Part shown: piece after piece, positions 6,105-6,128 of the stretch
Numbering within the stretch: the stretch's first letter is position 1
Layout of the letters: each line of letters begins with the position of its first letter
From: Bacteroidales bacterium
GTDB taxonomy: Bacteria; Bacteroidota; Bacteroidia; Bacteroidales; WCHB1-69
Length of the DNA stretch: 6,128 nt
NCBI GenBank assembly: GCA_012838875.1
Contig: DUOL01000148.1
Span: 1 to 6,128 of the forward strand
Direction of reading: 5' to 3'
Position numbers and translations under genes: made by a program
Notes under the pieces: generated by a model
The model's database searches: none
Seen by the model: the letters and a program-made list of their open reading frames with translations, nothing else
Told to the model about the DNA's origin: nothing

Positions 6105-6112
6105 TATTTTTG
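6105..6112 (+). promoter_or_regulatory. Promoter-like TAnnTTTG box facing the right edge
   Basis: TATTTTTG occurs on the plus strand 16 bases before the end of the window and would drive a gene lying outside it to the right. No clear upstream TTTG is found at the usual distance; the right arm of the inverted repeat (to 6090) covers that region. In sequence this AT-rich a single octamer can arise by chance, so the call is tentative. Confidence 0.35.
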
Positions 6113-6128
6113 GAACGAAAAATAAAAA

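Overview
The window looks like a chromosomal segment from a member of the Bacteroidota, probably Bacteroidales-like. The support is a type IX secretion (T9SS) C-terminal sorting domain at the left edge, promoter boxes of the TAnnTTTG class, start codons with A/T-rich leaders and no Shine-Dalgarno sequence, an HU protein of the Bacteroidota type, and a mosaic exported protein built from domains common in this phylum. No mobile-element gene, tRNA, rRNA or CRISPR array is visible.

Layout, left to right. Positions 1-243 are the last 80 codons of a T9SS-exported protein. A gene-free stretch of about 500 bases follows (244-746). It contains a sharply bounded GC-rich island (about 297-471) that folds into a long imperfect hairpin closed by an outer helix, then a very AT-rich leader with a promoter. 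Next come four genes on the plus strand: an HU-family DNA-binding protein (747-1028), a 29-residue extremely basic protein of the AURKAIP1/COX24 (mS38-like) type that is easily missed (1050-1139), ribonuclease E/G (1228-2805) and MurF (2844-4109). A terminator-like hairpin lies between the small gene and the ribonuclease. Convergent with murF, 17 bases away, is a minus-strand gene for a 608-residue exported protein (4127-5953). It has a signal peptide, a Bacteroidota N-terminal domain, two fibronectin-III-like modules and a DUF1566/Lcl_C-type C-terminal domain. Its promoter box, a 20-bp inverted repeat and a rightward promoter-like box fill the right edge.

The plus-strand block is a housekeeping cluster: DNA packaging, a probable ribosome-associated peptide, RNA processing and decay, and the last cytoplasmic step of peptidoglycan precursor synthesis. 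The flanking genes encode envelope or exported proteins. The least explained element is the GC-rich structured island. It could be a structured RNA, a dispersed palindromic repeat or a terminator-like element, and the sequence alone does not decide between these.
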